64,000 nt of DNA from SLRI01 sp036796215 (GTDB lineage: Bacteria; Pseudomonadota; Alphaproteobacteria; Geminicoccales; Geminicoccaceae): assembly GCA_036796215.1 (NCBI GenBank), contig DAIRDJ010000002.1, forward strand, positions 1 to 64,000. Reading direction: 5' to 3'. Each line of letters starts with the position of its first letter. Position 1 is the stretch's first letter. The notes beneath the pieces were generated by a model. It saw nothing but the letters and a program-made list of their open reading frames with translations, did not search any database and had not been told where the DNA came from. Shown here piece by piece: positions 57,410 to 64,000 of the stretch. The position numbers and the translations under genes were made by a program.

Positions 57410-58804
57410 ATGCAATCGAGCCGTTCCGCGGGCGCCATCGCCACCATAGGGGCCGCCGGGCTGCACCGTCGCCGCCTGCTCGAGGGGGCACTCTTTGGCT
57501 CGGCCGCCCTGGCGGTGGGCCTCAGGGCACCGGCCGTGCGCGGCCAGGCCAAGCCCTTCGCGGGCGTGACCCTGCAGGGGGCCTCGTTCGCCAGCACGTT
57601 TTTCGGCTATCTCGAGAACTACCTCCCCGAGTTCGAGGAAGCGACGGGGATGCGGGTCAATTTCGAGACCAACGCCTTTGCGGTCTTCAACCAGCGCACC
57701 GATCTCGAGCTCTCGACCCAGGGCAGTGCCTTGGACGTCATCAACGTCACCTTTATCTATTCCGGCCGCTGGATCGGTGCCGGCTGGGTCGAGAACCTGC
57801 AGCCCTATCTGGAGGATCCGAACCTTACGCCCGACGACTGGGATCCTGCGGATTTCGTCGGCGGGACGATGGCGTCGTTGCAGGATGCCGAGGGCAACAT
57901 CCACGGTTTTCCCTGGGAAGCGGGGGCGATGATCATGGGTGCCGCCCGGGCCGATCTGCTCGAGCAGAAGGGCCTGGGTCTGCCCACCACCTTCGACGAA
58001 TTGATGAATGTCTGCGAGATGACGAAGGGCATGGAGCGCGTTGCCCCGTTCACCGCCGACAAGCTGCACCACTGGAACTGGATCCCTTACCTGATGGGCA
58101 TGGGCGGGCAGGTCTTCAAGGATCCGCCCGGCAACCTGACGCCCACCTGGAACACGCCCGAGGCCGCCGAGGCCGCCGAGTTCTACGGCCGGCTGCTCAG
58201 CGAGTACGGGCCCTCGGGGGTGCTCTCGTTTACCGACGATCAGGCGATGCAGTCGCAGAAGACCGGGCGGGCGAACATTCGCACGCAAGCCATCACCTGG
58301 ATGGTGCCGCTCTCCAAGGACCCGGACAGCCGCGTTGCCGACACCGTCCGCTACGGCCCCGTGCCGGCCGGCCCAGCCGGCGCCTTCCCGGGCTCGAACA
58401 GCCACGGCTTCGGCATTCCGGTGGGCTCGCGCAACAAGGAGGCCGCCTGGGAGTTCATCAAGTGGGCGGTGGGCAAGGACCTCACACTGCGGATGCTGCA
58501 GGACCACGGCTATCCGAGCATCTGCCGCCGGTCGATCATCGACACCGAGCTCTTCAAGGAGACCTTGACGCTCAACGGCCAGGACGTGGCCTCGCTCTAT
58601 CTCGAGACGCTCGAGCTGGGTGGCAAGACCGGCTACATGAAGTACCGCACCGTGCCGCAGTTCCCGCAGGTCGGTGACAAGATCAACATCGCCATCGAGA
58701 AGGTCGCGACCGGCCAGGCCACGGGTGCCGAGGCGATGGCCGAGGCGCAGGCTGCCGCCGTCGCCGATCTCCAGCGGTCCGGCGTCGAGATCGACGCCAA
58801 CTGA
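57410..58804 (+). CDS. ABC sugar-type substrate-binding protein with twin-arginine signal
   Basis: Family 1 extracellular solute receptor, 464 residues. The N-terminus GLHRRRLLEGALFGSAALAV contains consecutive arginines before a hydrophobic stretch, suggesting Tat export. The mature protein has binding-protein features (FNQRTDLELSTQGSALDVIN, HGFPWEAGAMIMGA, NSHGFGIPVGSRNKEAAWEF). GGGAGACGAGCC precedes the ATG. It heads an operon with two permeases and four enzymes. No ATPase gene is present, so it must borrow one encoded elsewhere. Confidence 0.92.
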   Translation: MQSSRSAGAIATIGAAGLHRRRLLEGALFGSAALAVGLRAPAVRGQAKPFAGVTLQGASFASTFFGYLENYLPEFEEATGMRVNFETNAFAVFNQRTDLELSTQGSALDVINVTFIYSGRWIGAGWVENLQPYLEDPNLTPDDWDPADFVGGTMASLQDAEGNIHGFPWEAGAMIMGAARADLLEQKGLGLPTTFDELMNVCEMTKGMERVAPFTADKLHHWNWIPYLMGMGGQVFKDPPGNLTPTWNTPEAAEAAEFYGRLLSEYGPSGVLSFTDDQAMQSQKTGRANIRTQAITWMVPLSKDPDSRVADTVRYGPVPAGPAGAFPGSNSHGFGIPVGSRNKEAAWEFIKWAVGKDLTLRMLQDHGYPSICRRSIIDTELFKETLTLNGQDVASLYLETLELGGKTGYMKYRTVPQFPQVGDKINIAIEKVATGQATGAEAMAEAQAAAVADLQRSGVEIDAN

Positions 58805-58807
58805 GCG

Positions 58808-59758
58808 ATGGAAGGGGCGGGCGGCGTCATCGCGGCGAAGCACGCGGGCCGCCCGGCCGCGGGGCCAACGCGTTGCTTCGCACAGCAGCAGCAGCGCTTT
58901 TTCGACTACCTCCTGCTGCCGGCCCTGGCCGCCCTCTGCGTCGTGACCCTGCTGCCCACGCTCTACCTCTTGATCGTCAGCTTCACGCCGCTCGATCTCA
59001 CGCGGCCCGAGACGGCCTGGGATTTCTCGCGTCCGTTCGCGCAGTACGGCTTCGCGCTCGGCGACGAGCGGCTGCACAACTCGCTCTGGGTGCAGGCCAA
59101 GCTCTCGTTCTGGTCGGTGGCGCTGCAGGTCGTTCTGGGCTTTCTCTTCGCGCTGCTGCTCAACACGAGCTCGAAGCTGCTTTTGGCGCTGCGCACGATC
59201 TTCCTGATCCCGATGGTGCTGCCGCCGATCGTCGTCGCCATTATCTGGAAGGTGATCTACACGCCCGACATCAGCCCGATGCACTACGCATTCGAGACCA
59301 TGGGCTTCGTCGTTCCGTCCTTGATCACCGACCCGAACTGGGCCTTGACCGCGATCATCATCGCCGACGTCTGGGAGTGGTTCCCGTTCGTCATGCTGAT
59401 GGTCCTGGCCTCCCTGCAGATGATGCCGTCCGAGTATATCGAGGCGGCCAAGGTCGACGGTGCCACGGTGCTGCAGACGACCCTCTACGTCACCCTGCCC
59501 TATCTCAAGGGCGTGCTGCTCGTGGCCGCCCTCTTTCGCCTCGTCGACAGCATCAAGGCCTTTCCCTTGATCTACATCCTGACCGATGGCGGGCCGGGCA
59601 CGGTGACCGAGGTGACCAACTACTATTCGTTCCGCCAGGCCTTCAACTTCTCCTATCTCGGCTACTCGAGTGCGATCACCGTTGTCCTGGTGACCATCAC
59701 CGTGATCCTCTCCTGGGCGATCATCCGTCTCGTCGGCTGGGGGCAGCGTGTCGACTAG
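58808..59758 (+). CDS. ABC sugar transporter permease 1 (MalF-type)
   Basis: Membrane subunit, 316 residues, with six helices after a hydrophilic N-terminus. The EAA loop is YIEAAKVDGATVLQTTLYVT, near residue 215. It starts 3 nt after the receptor stop and overlaps the next permease by 11 nt. The N-terminal 35 residues are unusually polar (MEGAGGVIAAKHAGRPAAGP), so the true start may lie further in. Confidence 0.9.
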   Translation: MEGAGGVIAAKHAGRPAAGPTRCFAQQQQRFFDYLLLPALAALCVVTLLPTLYLLIVSFTPLDLTRPETAWDFSRPFAQYGFALGDERLHNSLWVQAKLSFWSVALQVVLGFLFALLLNTSSKLLLALRTIFLIPMVLPPIVVAIIWKVIYTPDISPMHYAFETMGFVVPSLITDPNWALTAIIIADVWEWFPFVMLMVLASLQMMPSEYIEAAKVDGATVLQTTLYVTLPYLKGVLLVAALFRLVDSIKAFPLIYILTDGGPGTVTEVTNYYSFRQAFNFSYLGYSSAITVVLVTITVILSWAIIRLVGWGQRVD

Positions 59759-60602
59759 GACAGGCTCTAACGTCAACTACCAGTCGCAGCTGAAGTGGCA
59801 GCGGTTCTGGCTGCACGTGCTCGTCATCACTCTTGTCATTATGGTGATGCTGCCGTTCATCTGGCTCATCGTCATGTCGTTGAAGACGGTGGACGAGATC
59901 TTCGCCTGGCCGCCCTCCTGGTTCTTCACCCCCACCATCGAGAACTATGCCGAGCTCTGGCAGGGCGATTTCCCGAAAAGCTTCTGGAACAGCCTGGTGA
60001 CCAGCGTCGGCTCGACGGTGATTGCCATCGTCCTCGGTGTGCCGGGTGCCTATGCCCTCTCGCGTTTGCCCGAGCGGCGGTCGGGGCAGCTCAGCATCCT
60101 GATCCTGGCCTCCCGCATGGCCCCGCCCATCGCCTTCACCATCCCCTACTTCCTGGTCTATCGCCATATCGGCCTGCTCGACAGCCGGCTCGGCCTCATC
60201 CTCATCTACCTCACCTTCAACCTGTCGCTCGTCATCTGGCTGATGCGCAGCTTCTTCGACGCCACGCCGAGGGCGCTGGAAGAGGCGGCCTGGATCGACG
60301 GGGCGAGCTTGTGGCAGGGCTTCACCAAGATCATCCTGCCGCTCTCGGGGCCGGGGCTGGCTGCGACCGCCATTCTCTGTTTTCTCTATTCCTGGAACGA
60401 CTTCTTCTTTGCCCTGATCCTGACCCGGACGGAGGCGACGACGGCCCCGGTCGCCATCGTCAACTTCATGGACTACGAGGGCTGGGCCTGGGGGCGGATC
60501 GCCGCCGGCGGGACCATGGTGATGCTGCCCGTGCTGGTCTTTTCGATCGTGGTCCGGCGCTTCTTGATCCAGGGCATGACGGCGGGAGCGATCAAGGGAT
60601 GA
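59748..60602 (+). CDS. ABC sugar transporter permease 2 (MalG-type)
   Basis: Second membrane subunit, 284 residues. The EAA loop ALEEAAWIDGASLWQGFTKI lies near residue 180, with six helices overall. It overlaps permease 1 by 11 nt and the SMP-30 gene by 4 nt (ATGA), so the whole cluster is one transcript. Confidence 0.91.
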   Translation: MSTRTGSNVNYQSQLKWQRFWLHVLVITLVIMVMLPFIWLIVMSLKTVDEIFAWPPSWFFTPTIENYAELWQGDFPKSFWNSLVTSVGSTVIAIVLGVPGAYALSRLPERRSGQLSILILASRMAPPIAFTIPYFLVYRHIGLLDSRLGLILIYLTFNLSLVIWLMRSFFDATPRALEEAAWIDGASLWQGFTKIILPLSGPGLAATAILCFLYSWNDFFFALILTRTEATTAPVAIVNFMDYEGWAWGRIAAGGTMVMLPVLVFSIVVRRFLIQGMTAGAIKG

Positions 60603-61456
60603 CGCCCGATCTCGTGCTCGATGCCCGGGCCGACTGCGCCGAGAGCCCGGTCTGGGACGGCGAGAGCCAACGGCTCTGGTGGACCGACATTCCCGCACGG
60701 GCGGTCCACTGCCTCGATCCGGCGACCGGGCGGGACGAGGTTTTCAGGGCACCCGGGCGGGTCGGCTGTTTCGCTCTGGCCAAGGCGGGCGGGCTGGTGC
60801 TTGCCATGGAGCACGGCTTTTGCCGCTTCGATCCGGCGACGGGCAACGTCCAGACCATTGCCGAGCCCGAGCATGACCGGGCGGCGAACCGCTTCAATGA
60901 CGGCCGCTGCGACCGGCGCGGGCGGTTCCTCGCGAGCTCGATGCACGAGCCGCGGACGAGCCCGGAAGGGGCACTCTGGCAGCTTGATCCGGGCCGTGGC
61001 GTGCGGCTGCTCGCCGACCATGCGCTGGTCGGCAACGGCCTCGCCTTCAGCCCGGACGACAAGCTGATGTACTGGTCGGACAGTCGGCGCGGCCGGGTCT
61101 TTGCCTTCGACTACGACATCGACGACGGTGCCGCCTGGAACCGGCGGCTCTGGCTCGAGACGGACGACAGCATGGGCCGGCCGGATGGGGCGGCGGTCGA
61201 TGCCGATGGCTGCTACTGGAGTGCCAGGTTCAGGGGCAGCCGGGTCATCCGCTTCACGCCCGACGGCCGCATCGACCGCGAGGTGCAGCTGCCGGTGAGC
61301 CAGGTCACCATGTGCGCCTTCGGCGGCAGCGACCTCGGCACTCTCTTCATCACCACGGCGGCCGAGAACCTCGACCCACCCGAGCCCCTGGCCGGCGGCA
61401 TCTTCGCGATCGATCCGGGTGTGAAGGGCCTGCCCGAACCCCGCTATTCCGGCTGA
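60599..61456 (+). CDS. SMP-30/gluconolactonase family protein
   Basis: Six-bladed beta-propeller lactonase, 285 residues. Conserved features are the metal-site Glu in ADCAESPVWDGES, RFNDGRCDRRGRF, the Asn in VGNGLAFSPDDKLMYWSDS and the Asp in RPDGAAVDADGCYWSA. It likely hydrolyses a sugar-derived lactone formed by oxidation of the imported carbohydrate. Coupled to permease 2. Confidence 0.92.
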   Translation: MTPDLVLDARADCAESPVWDGESQRLWWTDIPARAVHCLDPATGRDEVFRAPGRVGCFALAKAGGLVLAMEHGFCRFDPATGNVQTIAEPEHDRAANRFNDGRCDRRGRFLASSMHEPRTSPEGALWQLDPGRGVRLLADHALVGNGLAFSPDDKLMYWSDSRRGRVFAFDYDIDDGAAWNRRLWLETDDSMGRPDGAAVDADGCYWSARFRGSRVIRFTPDGRIDREVQLPVSQVTMCAFGGSDLGTLFITTAAENLDPPEPLAGGIFAIDPGVKGLPEPRYSG

Positions 61457-61468
61457 ACGAGGAAACCC

Positions 61469-62275
61469 ATGCGTCAACCCTCCGGCAAGACCGCGCTTTA
61501 CGCCATCCTCGCCCATCCGGTGGCCCATGTCCGGGCACCCGAGTTCATGAACCCGATCCTCGAGGCGGAGGGTCGGGACGGTTTCATCGTGCCGTTCCAC
61601 GTCCTGCCGGAGGCGCTCGAGGAGCTGATCCCGAGGCTCGTGGCGATCCGCAATCTCAAGGGCTTCATCGTCACCATCCCGCACAAGCCCGCGATGTGCC
61701 GGATGTGCAAGACGCTGGGCTCCGGTGCCCGGCTCACCGGCACCGCGAATACGGTGCGGATCGAGTCCGATGGCTCGCTCTCGGGCGACATGTTCGACGG
61801 GCTGGGGCTCGTCGAGGGGGCCCGCGCCAACGGCATCGAGCCCCGGGGCAAGGCCGTCCTGATGCTCGGGGCCGGTGGTGCCGGCCGGGCGATCGCCTTT
61901 GCCCTGGCCGAGGCGGCGGTGGCGCGGCTCACCATCGCCAACCGCACGGCGGGCAAGGCCGAGGCGCTGGCGGCCGAGGTGGCGAAGGCCTTCCCCAATG
62001 TCCCGGTGGCGGTGGGCCCCGCGGATGCTTCCGGGCACGAGGTGATCATCCAGACGACCTCGTTGGGCCTCAAGCCCGAGGACGCGCTGCCGATGGACGC
62101 GGGCACGCTGGCACCGTCCATGCAGCTCTTCGACATCATCGCCGTGCGGGACACCGAGCTCATGCAGGCGGCACGCGAGGTCGGGCTCGAGACGGTCGTC
62201 GGCGGGGTGCCGATGATCCAGCACCAGGCCCGGGCCCAGATCGCCTTTCTCGACCCGCCCCGATTGCCAGCGTAG
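61469..62275 (+). CDS. Shikimate-dehydrogenase-like oxidoreductase (AroE homologue, altered substrate site)
   Basis: NAD(P)-dependent dehydrogenase, 268 residues. The AroE fold is clear: catalytic Lys in VTIPHKPAM, Asp in DMFDGLGLVEGARANG, the cofactor loop LGAGGAGRAIAFALAEA, and SNRT-like IANRTAGKAEAL. Two substrate features of true shikimate dehydrogenases are missing: the S-x-S near the N-terminus reads HVRAPEF, and N-T-D-G reads M-F-D-G. It is therefore probably a catabolic enzyme for a polyol or cyclic hydroxyl compound, consistent with the operon. Confidence 0.85.
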   Translation: MRQPSGKTALYAILAHPVAHVRAPEFMNPILEAEGRDGFIVPFHVLPEALEELIPRLVAIRNLKGFIVTIPHKPAMCRMCKTLGSGARLTGTANTVRIESDGSLSGDMFDGLGLVEGARANGIEPRGKAVLMLGAGGAGRAIAFALAEAAVARLTIANRTAGKAEALAAEVAKAFPNVPVAVGPADASGHEVIIQTTSLGLKPEDALPMDAGTLAPSMQLFDIIAVRDTELMQAAREVGLETVVGGVPMIQHQARAQIAFLDPPRLPA

Positions 62276-62286
62276 TGGAGGTTGCC

Positions 62287-63156
62287 ATGGCCGGCTCATT
62301 GTCACCCGACGCTGTCGAAGCCTATCGACGCTATGGCTTTCTCTTTCCGCACCGGATCATGCCACGGGAAGAGGCGCTCGGGATCGGCGAGGACTTCCTC
62401 GCCTTCACCCACTCGGACGTGCCCAAACGCTACGCCGAGCCACAGCACCAGCTCTATCTCTTGAAGGCGCATCTGCTCTTCACCTGGGCTGATCGGATCT
62501 GCCATGCGCCGGCCCTCTTGGATGCGGTCGAGAGCCTGATCGGCCCCGACATCATGGTCTGGTCGTCGGGGGTGTTCTGGAAGGCGCCGCAATCGGGTGC
62601 TTATGTCTCCTGGCATCAGGATTCGACCAATTACGAGCTGGACGATGCCGAAAAGGTGGTCCGCGCCTGGGTGGCGCTCACACCCGCGACCCTCGAGAAC
62701 GGCACGATGCGGATGGCGCCTGGCCTGCACCGGCAGGGCCAGGTGCTCCACAAGGACTTGAAGGCCGAGGGCGAGCTCCTGTCGCGGGGCGAGACGATCG
62801 ACCTTGCGATCGACGAGGCCACCACCGTGGCGGTCGAGATCGACGCCGGCGAGGTCTCGTTCCACCATCTTTATACACCGCACGGCTCGGGGCCGAACGC
62901 GAGCGACCGGCCGCGGGTCAACTACGTGATCACCTTCGTCGACCCCTCCGTCCGGCCGCTGGTCGGGCCGGACAGTGCCGTGCTGGCGCGCGGCCGAGAC
63001 CGTTATGGCCACTTCGCCCACGAGCCGCGGCCTGTGGCCGATATGGACGCAGCGGCCCGTGCCGCGCACGAGCGGGCGATGGCGCTCAGGAACGCCATCA
63101 TCTACCGGAATGCGGCGCTGCCCCCGGCACCGCGGCACGACGCGGCGTTCGCCTGA
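62287..63156 (+). CDS. Phytanoyl-CoA dioxygenase (PhyH) family protein
   Basis: Fe(II)/2-oxoglutarate-dependent hydroxylase, 289 residues from ATG 62287 (GTGGAGG upstream). The H-x-D part of the iron triad is in SWHQDSTNYEL, and the distal His is in YTPHGSGPNASDRPRVNYV, where the Arg binds 2-oxoglutarate. Typical of family members acting on small molecules. It overlaps the next gene by one base (TGATG) and sits in the same operon, so it probably hydroxylates a catabolic intermediate. Confidence 0.9.
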   Translation: MAGSLSPDAVEAYRRYGFLFPHRIMPREEALGIGEDFLAFTHSDVPKRYAEPQHQLYLLKAHLLFTWADRICHAPALLDAVESLIGPDIMVWSSGVFWKAPQSGAYVSWHQDSTNYELDDAEKVVRAWVALTPATLENGTMRMAPGLHRQGQVLHKDLKAEGELLSRGETIDLAIDEATTVAVEIDAGEVSFHHLYTPHGSGPNASDRPRVNYVITFVDPSVRPLVGPDSAVLARGRDRYGHFAHEPRPVADMDAAARAAHERAMALRNAIIYRNAALPPAPRHDAAFA

Positions 63157-64000
63157 TGCGCACGATCCAGGGGCCGGCCGTCTTTCTCGCCCAGTTCATC
63201 GCGCCTGTGCCGCCCTACGACCGGCTCGACACGCTGGCCGTGTGGGCGGCCGGGAAGGGCTATACGGGCGTGCAGGTGCCGACCTTCAATGCGGCGATCC
63301 TCGACCTCGCCAAGGCCGCCGAAAGCAAGGCCTATTGCGACGAGGTCAAGGGTCTGCTCGCCGGCCACGGGCTTCAGATCACCGAGCTCTCGACCCACCG
63401 GCAAGGCCATTGCGTCGCCGTTCACCCGGCCTTTGACCTGACCATCGACGCCTTCACGCCCGAGGCCGTCCGCCGCCAGCCCGAGGCCCGGCAGGCATGG
63501 GCGGTGGACCAGCTCATGCTGGCGGCCAGGGCGTCGGCCAATCTCGGTCTCGAGCGCCACGTTACCTTCCCGGGCTCACTTCTCTGGCCCTATCTCTACC
63601 TCTACCCGCCCAGGCCCTTCGGTCTGGTCGAGGCGGGCTTTACCGAGCTTGCCCGGCGCTGGCGGCCGATCCTCGATGCGTTCGACGAGGTTGGGGTCGA
63701 TGTCTGCTTCGAGATCCACCCGGGCGAGGACCTGCATGATGGCCTCACCTTCGAGATGTTCCTCGACAAGGTCGACCAGCATCCGCGCGCCAACATCCTC
63801 TACGACCCCTCGCATTTGCATCTCCAGGGCATGGACTATGTCGGCTTCATCGAGGTCTACGGGCAGCGCATCCGCTCGTTCCATGTGAAGGACGCGGAGT
63901 TCCGCAAGTCACCGCGGACCGGGCATTGGGGTGGCTACCAGAACTGGCCGACCCGGGCCGGACGGTTCCGGAGCCCCGGCGACGGCGAGATCGATTTCGG
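63156..64000 (+). CDS. Sugar phosphate isomerase/epimerase family protein, partial
   Basis: AP-endonuclease-2-type TIM barrel (xylose isomerase-like), with the first 281 codons in the window. Metal-ligand stretches VCFEIHPGEDLHDG (Glu, His), NILYDPSHLHLQG (Asp, His) and IRSFHVKDAEFRKS (His, Asp) match the family. The C-terminus lies beyond the right edge. It overlaps the PhyH gene by one base. Such enzymes isomerise or epimerise keto-sugars or inositol-type intermediates. Confidence 0.92.
   Translation, partial: MRTIQGPAVFLAQFIAPVPPYDRLDTLAVWAAGKGYTGVQVPTFNAAILDLAKAAESKAYCDEVKGLLAGHGLQITELSTHRQGHCVAVHPAFDLTIDAFTPEAVRRQPEARQAWAVDQLMLAARASANLGLERHVTFPGSLLWPYLYLYPPRPFGLVEAGFTELARRWRPILDAFDEVGVDVCFEIHPGEDLHDGLTFEMFLDKVDQHPRANILYDPSHLHLQGMDYVGFIEVYGQRIRSFHVKDAEFRKSPRTGHWGGYQNWPTRAGRFRSPGDGEIDF

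Overview
The window is one contiguous, very GC-rich stretch from an alphaproteobacterial chromosome. The conserved order rne - N-acetylmuramoyl-L-alanine amidase - mrcA (PBP1A) - prfB is typical of that class. Abundant TRAP, TTT and ABC importers, enolase-superfamily dehydratases and sulfatases suggest a metabolically versatile Rhodospirillales or Geminicoccaceae-like heterotroph. That placement is inference; no rRNA or tRNA gene was seen.

Layout. 1-2781 (minus): a TRAP carboxylate transporter operon dctP-dctQ-dctM, with dctM running off the left edge. 3089-8992 (plus): a Sel1-repeat lipoprotein, thrS, infC and a translationally coupled M24 aminopeptidase. 9237-11230: a small accessory patch with HigB/HigA, an HNH nuclease-like protein and a BrnA antitoxin without BrnT. 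11401-15762 (minus): a DUF4870 membrane protein and an operon of glutamine-synthetase-like enzyme, aldehyde dehydrogenase and iron alcohol dehydrogenase, read here as a gamma-glutamylation route for an amine or amino alcohol. 15915-26282: housekeeping block of an M48 protease, rne with a long structured leader, amidase, PBP1A and prfB with its programmed +1 frameshift. 26400-28903 (minus): a patatin-like protein, a small secreted protein and an N-acetylmuramidase.

29109-36537 (plus): an ABC importer operon continuing into two aldo/keto reductases, with a third reductase nearby. 36795-64000: a large catabolic region with three cysteine-type sulfatases, a TIM-barrel protein, two enolase-superfamily enzymes, a Phd/PIN toxin-antitoxin pair, a LysR-regulated TTT importer, a LarA-like isomerase, a split UxaA-type lyase, a ketopantoate-reductase-like enzyme, an SDR, a GMC oxidoreductase, a LacI regulator and a divergent ABC importer operon. 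That last operon carries SMP-30, AroE-like, PhyH and sugar-isomerase-like genes and runs off the right edge. Together these look like uptake, desulfation, oxidation and dehydration of sugar-derived or sulfated substrates. The actual substrate cannot be named from sequence.

Two non-coding patterns stand out. First, at least nine intergenic copies of a GC-rich double-hairpin element each lie just downstream of a gene and in its sense orientation, like a genome-specific 3'-end or terminator family. Second, a 34-bp palindromic element occurs twice, at 36694-36727 and 53082-53115, in opposite orientations. It is identical at 29 of 34 positions and shares a GTTAACG core with the palindromic operator between the LacI gene and its divergent ABC operon.
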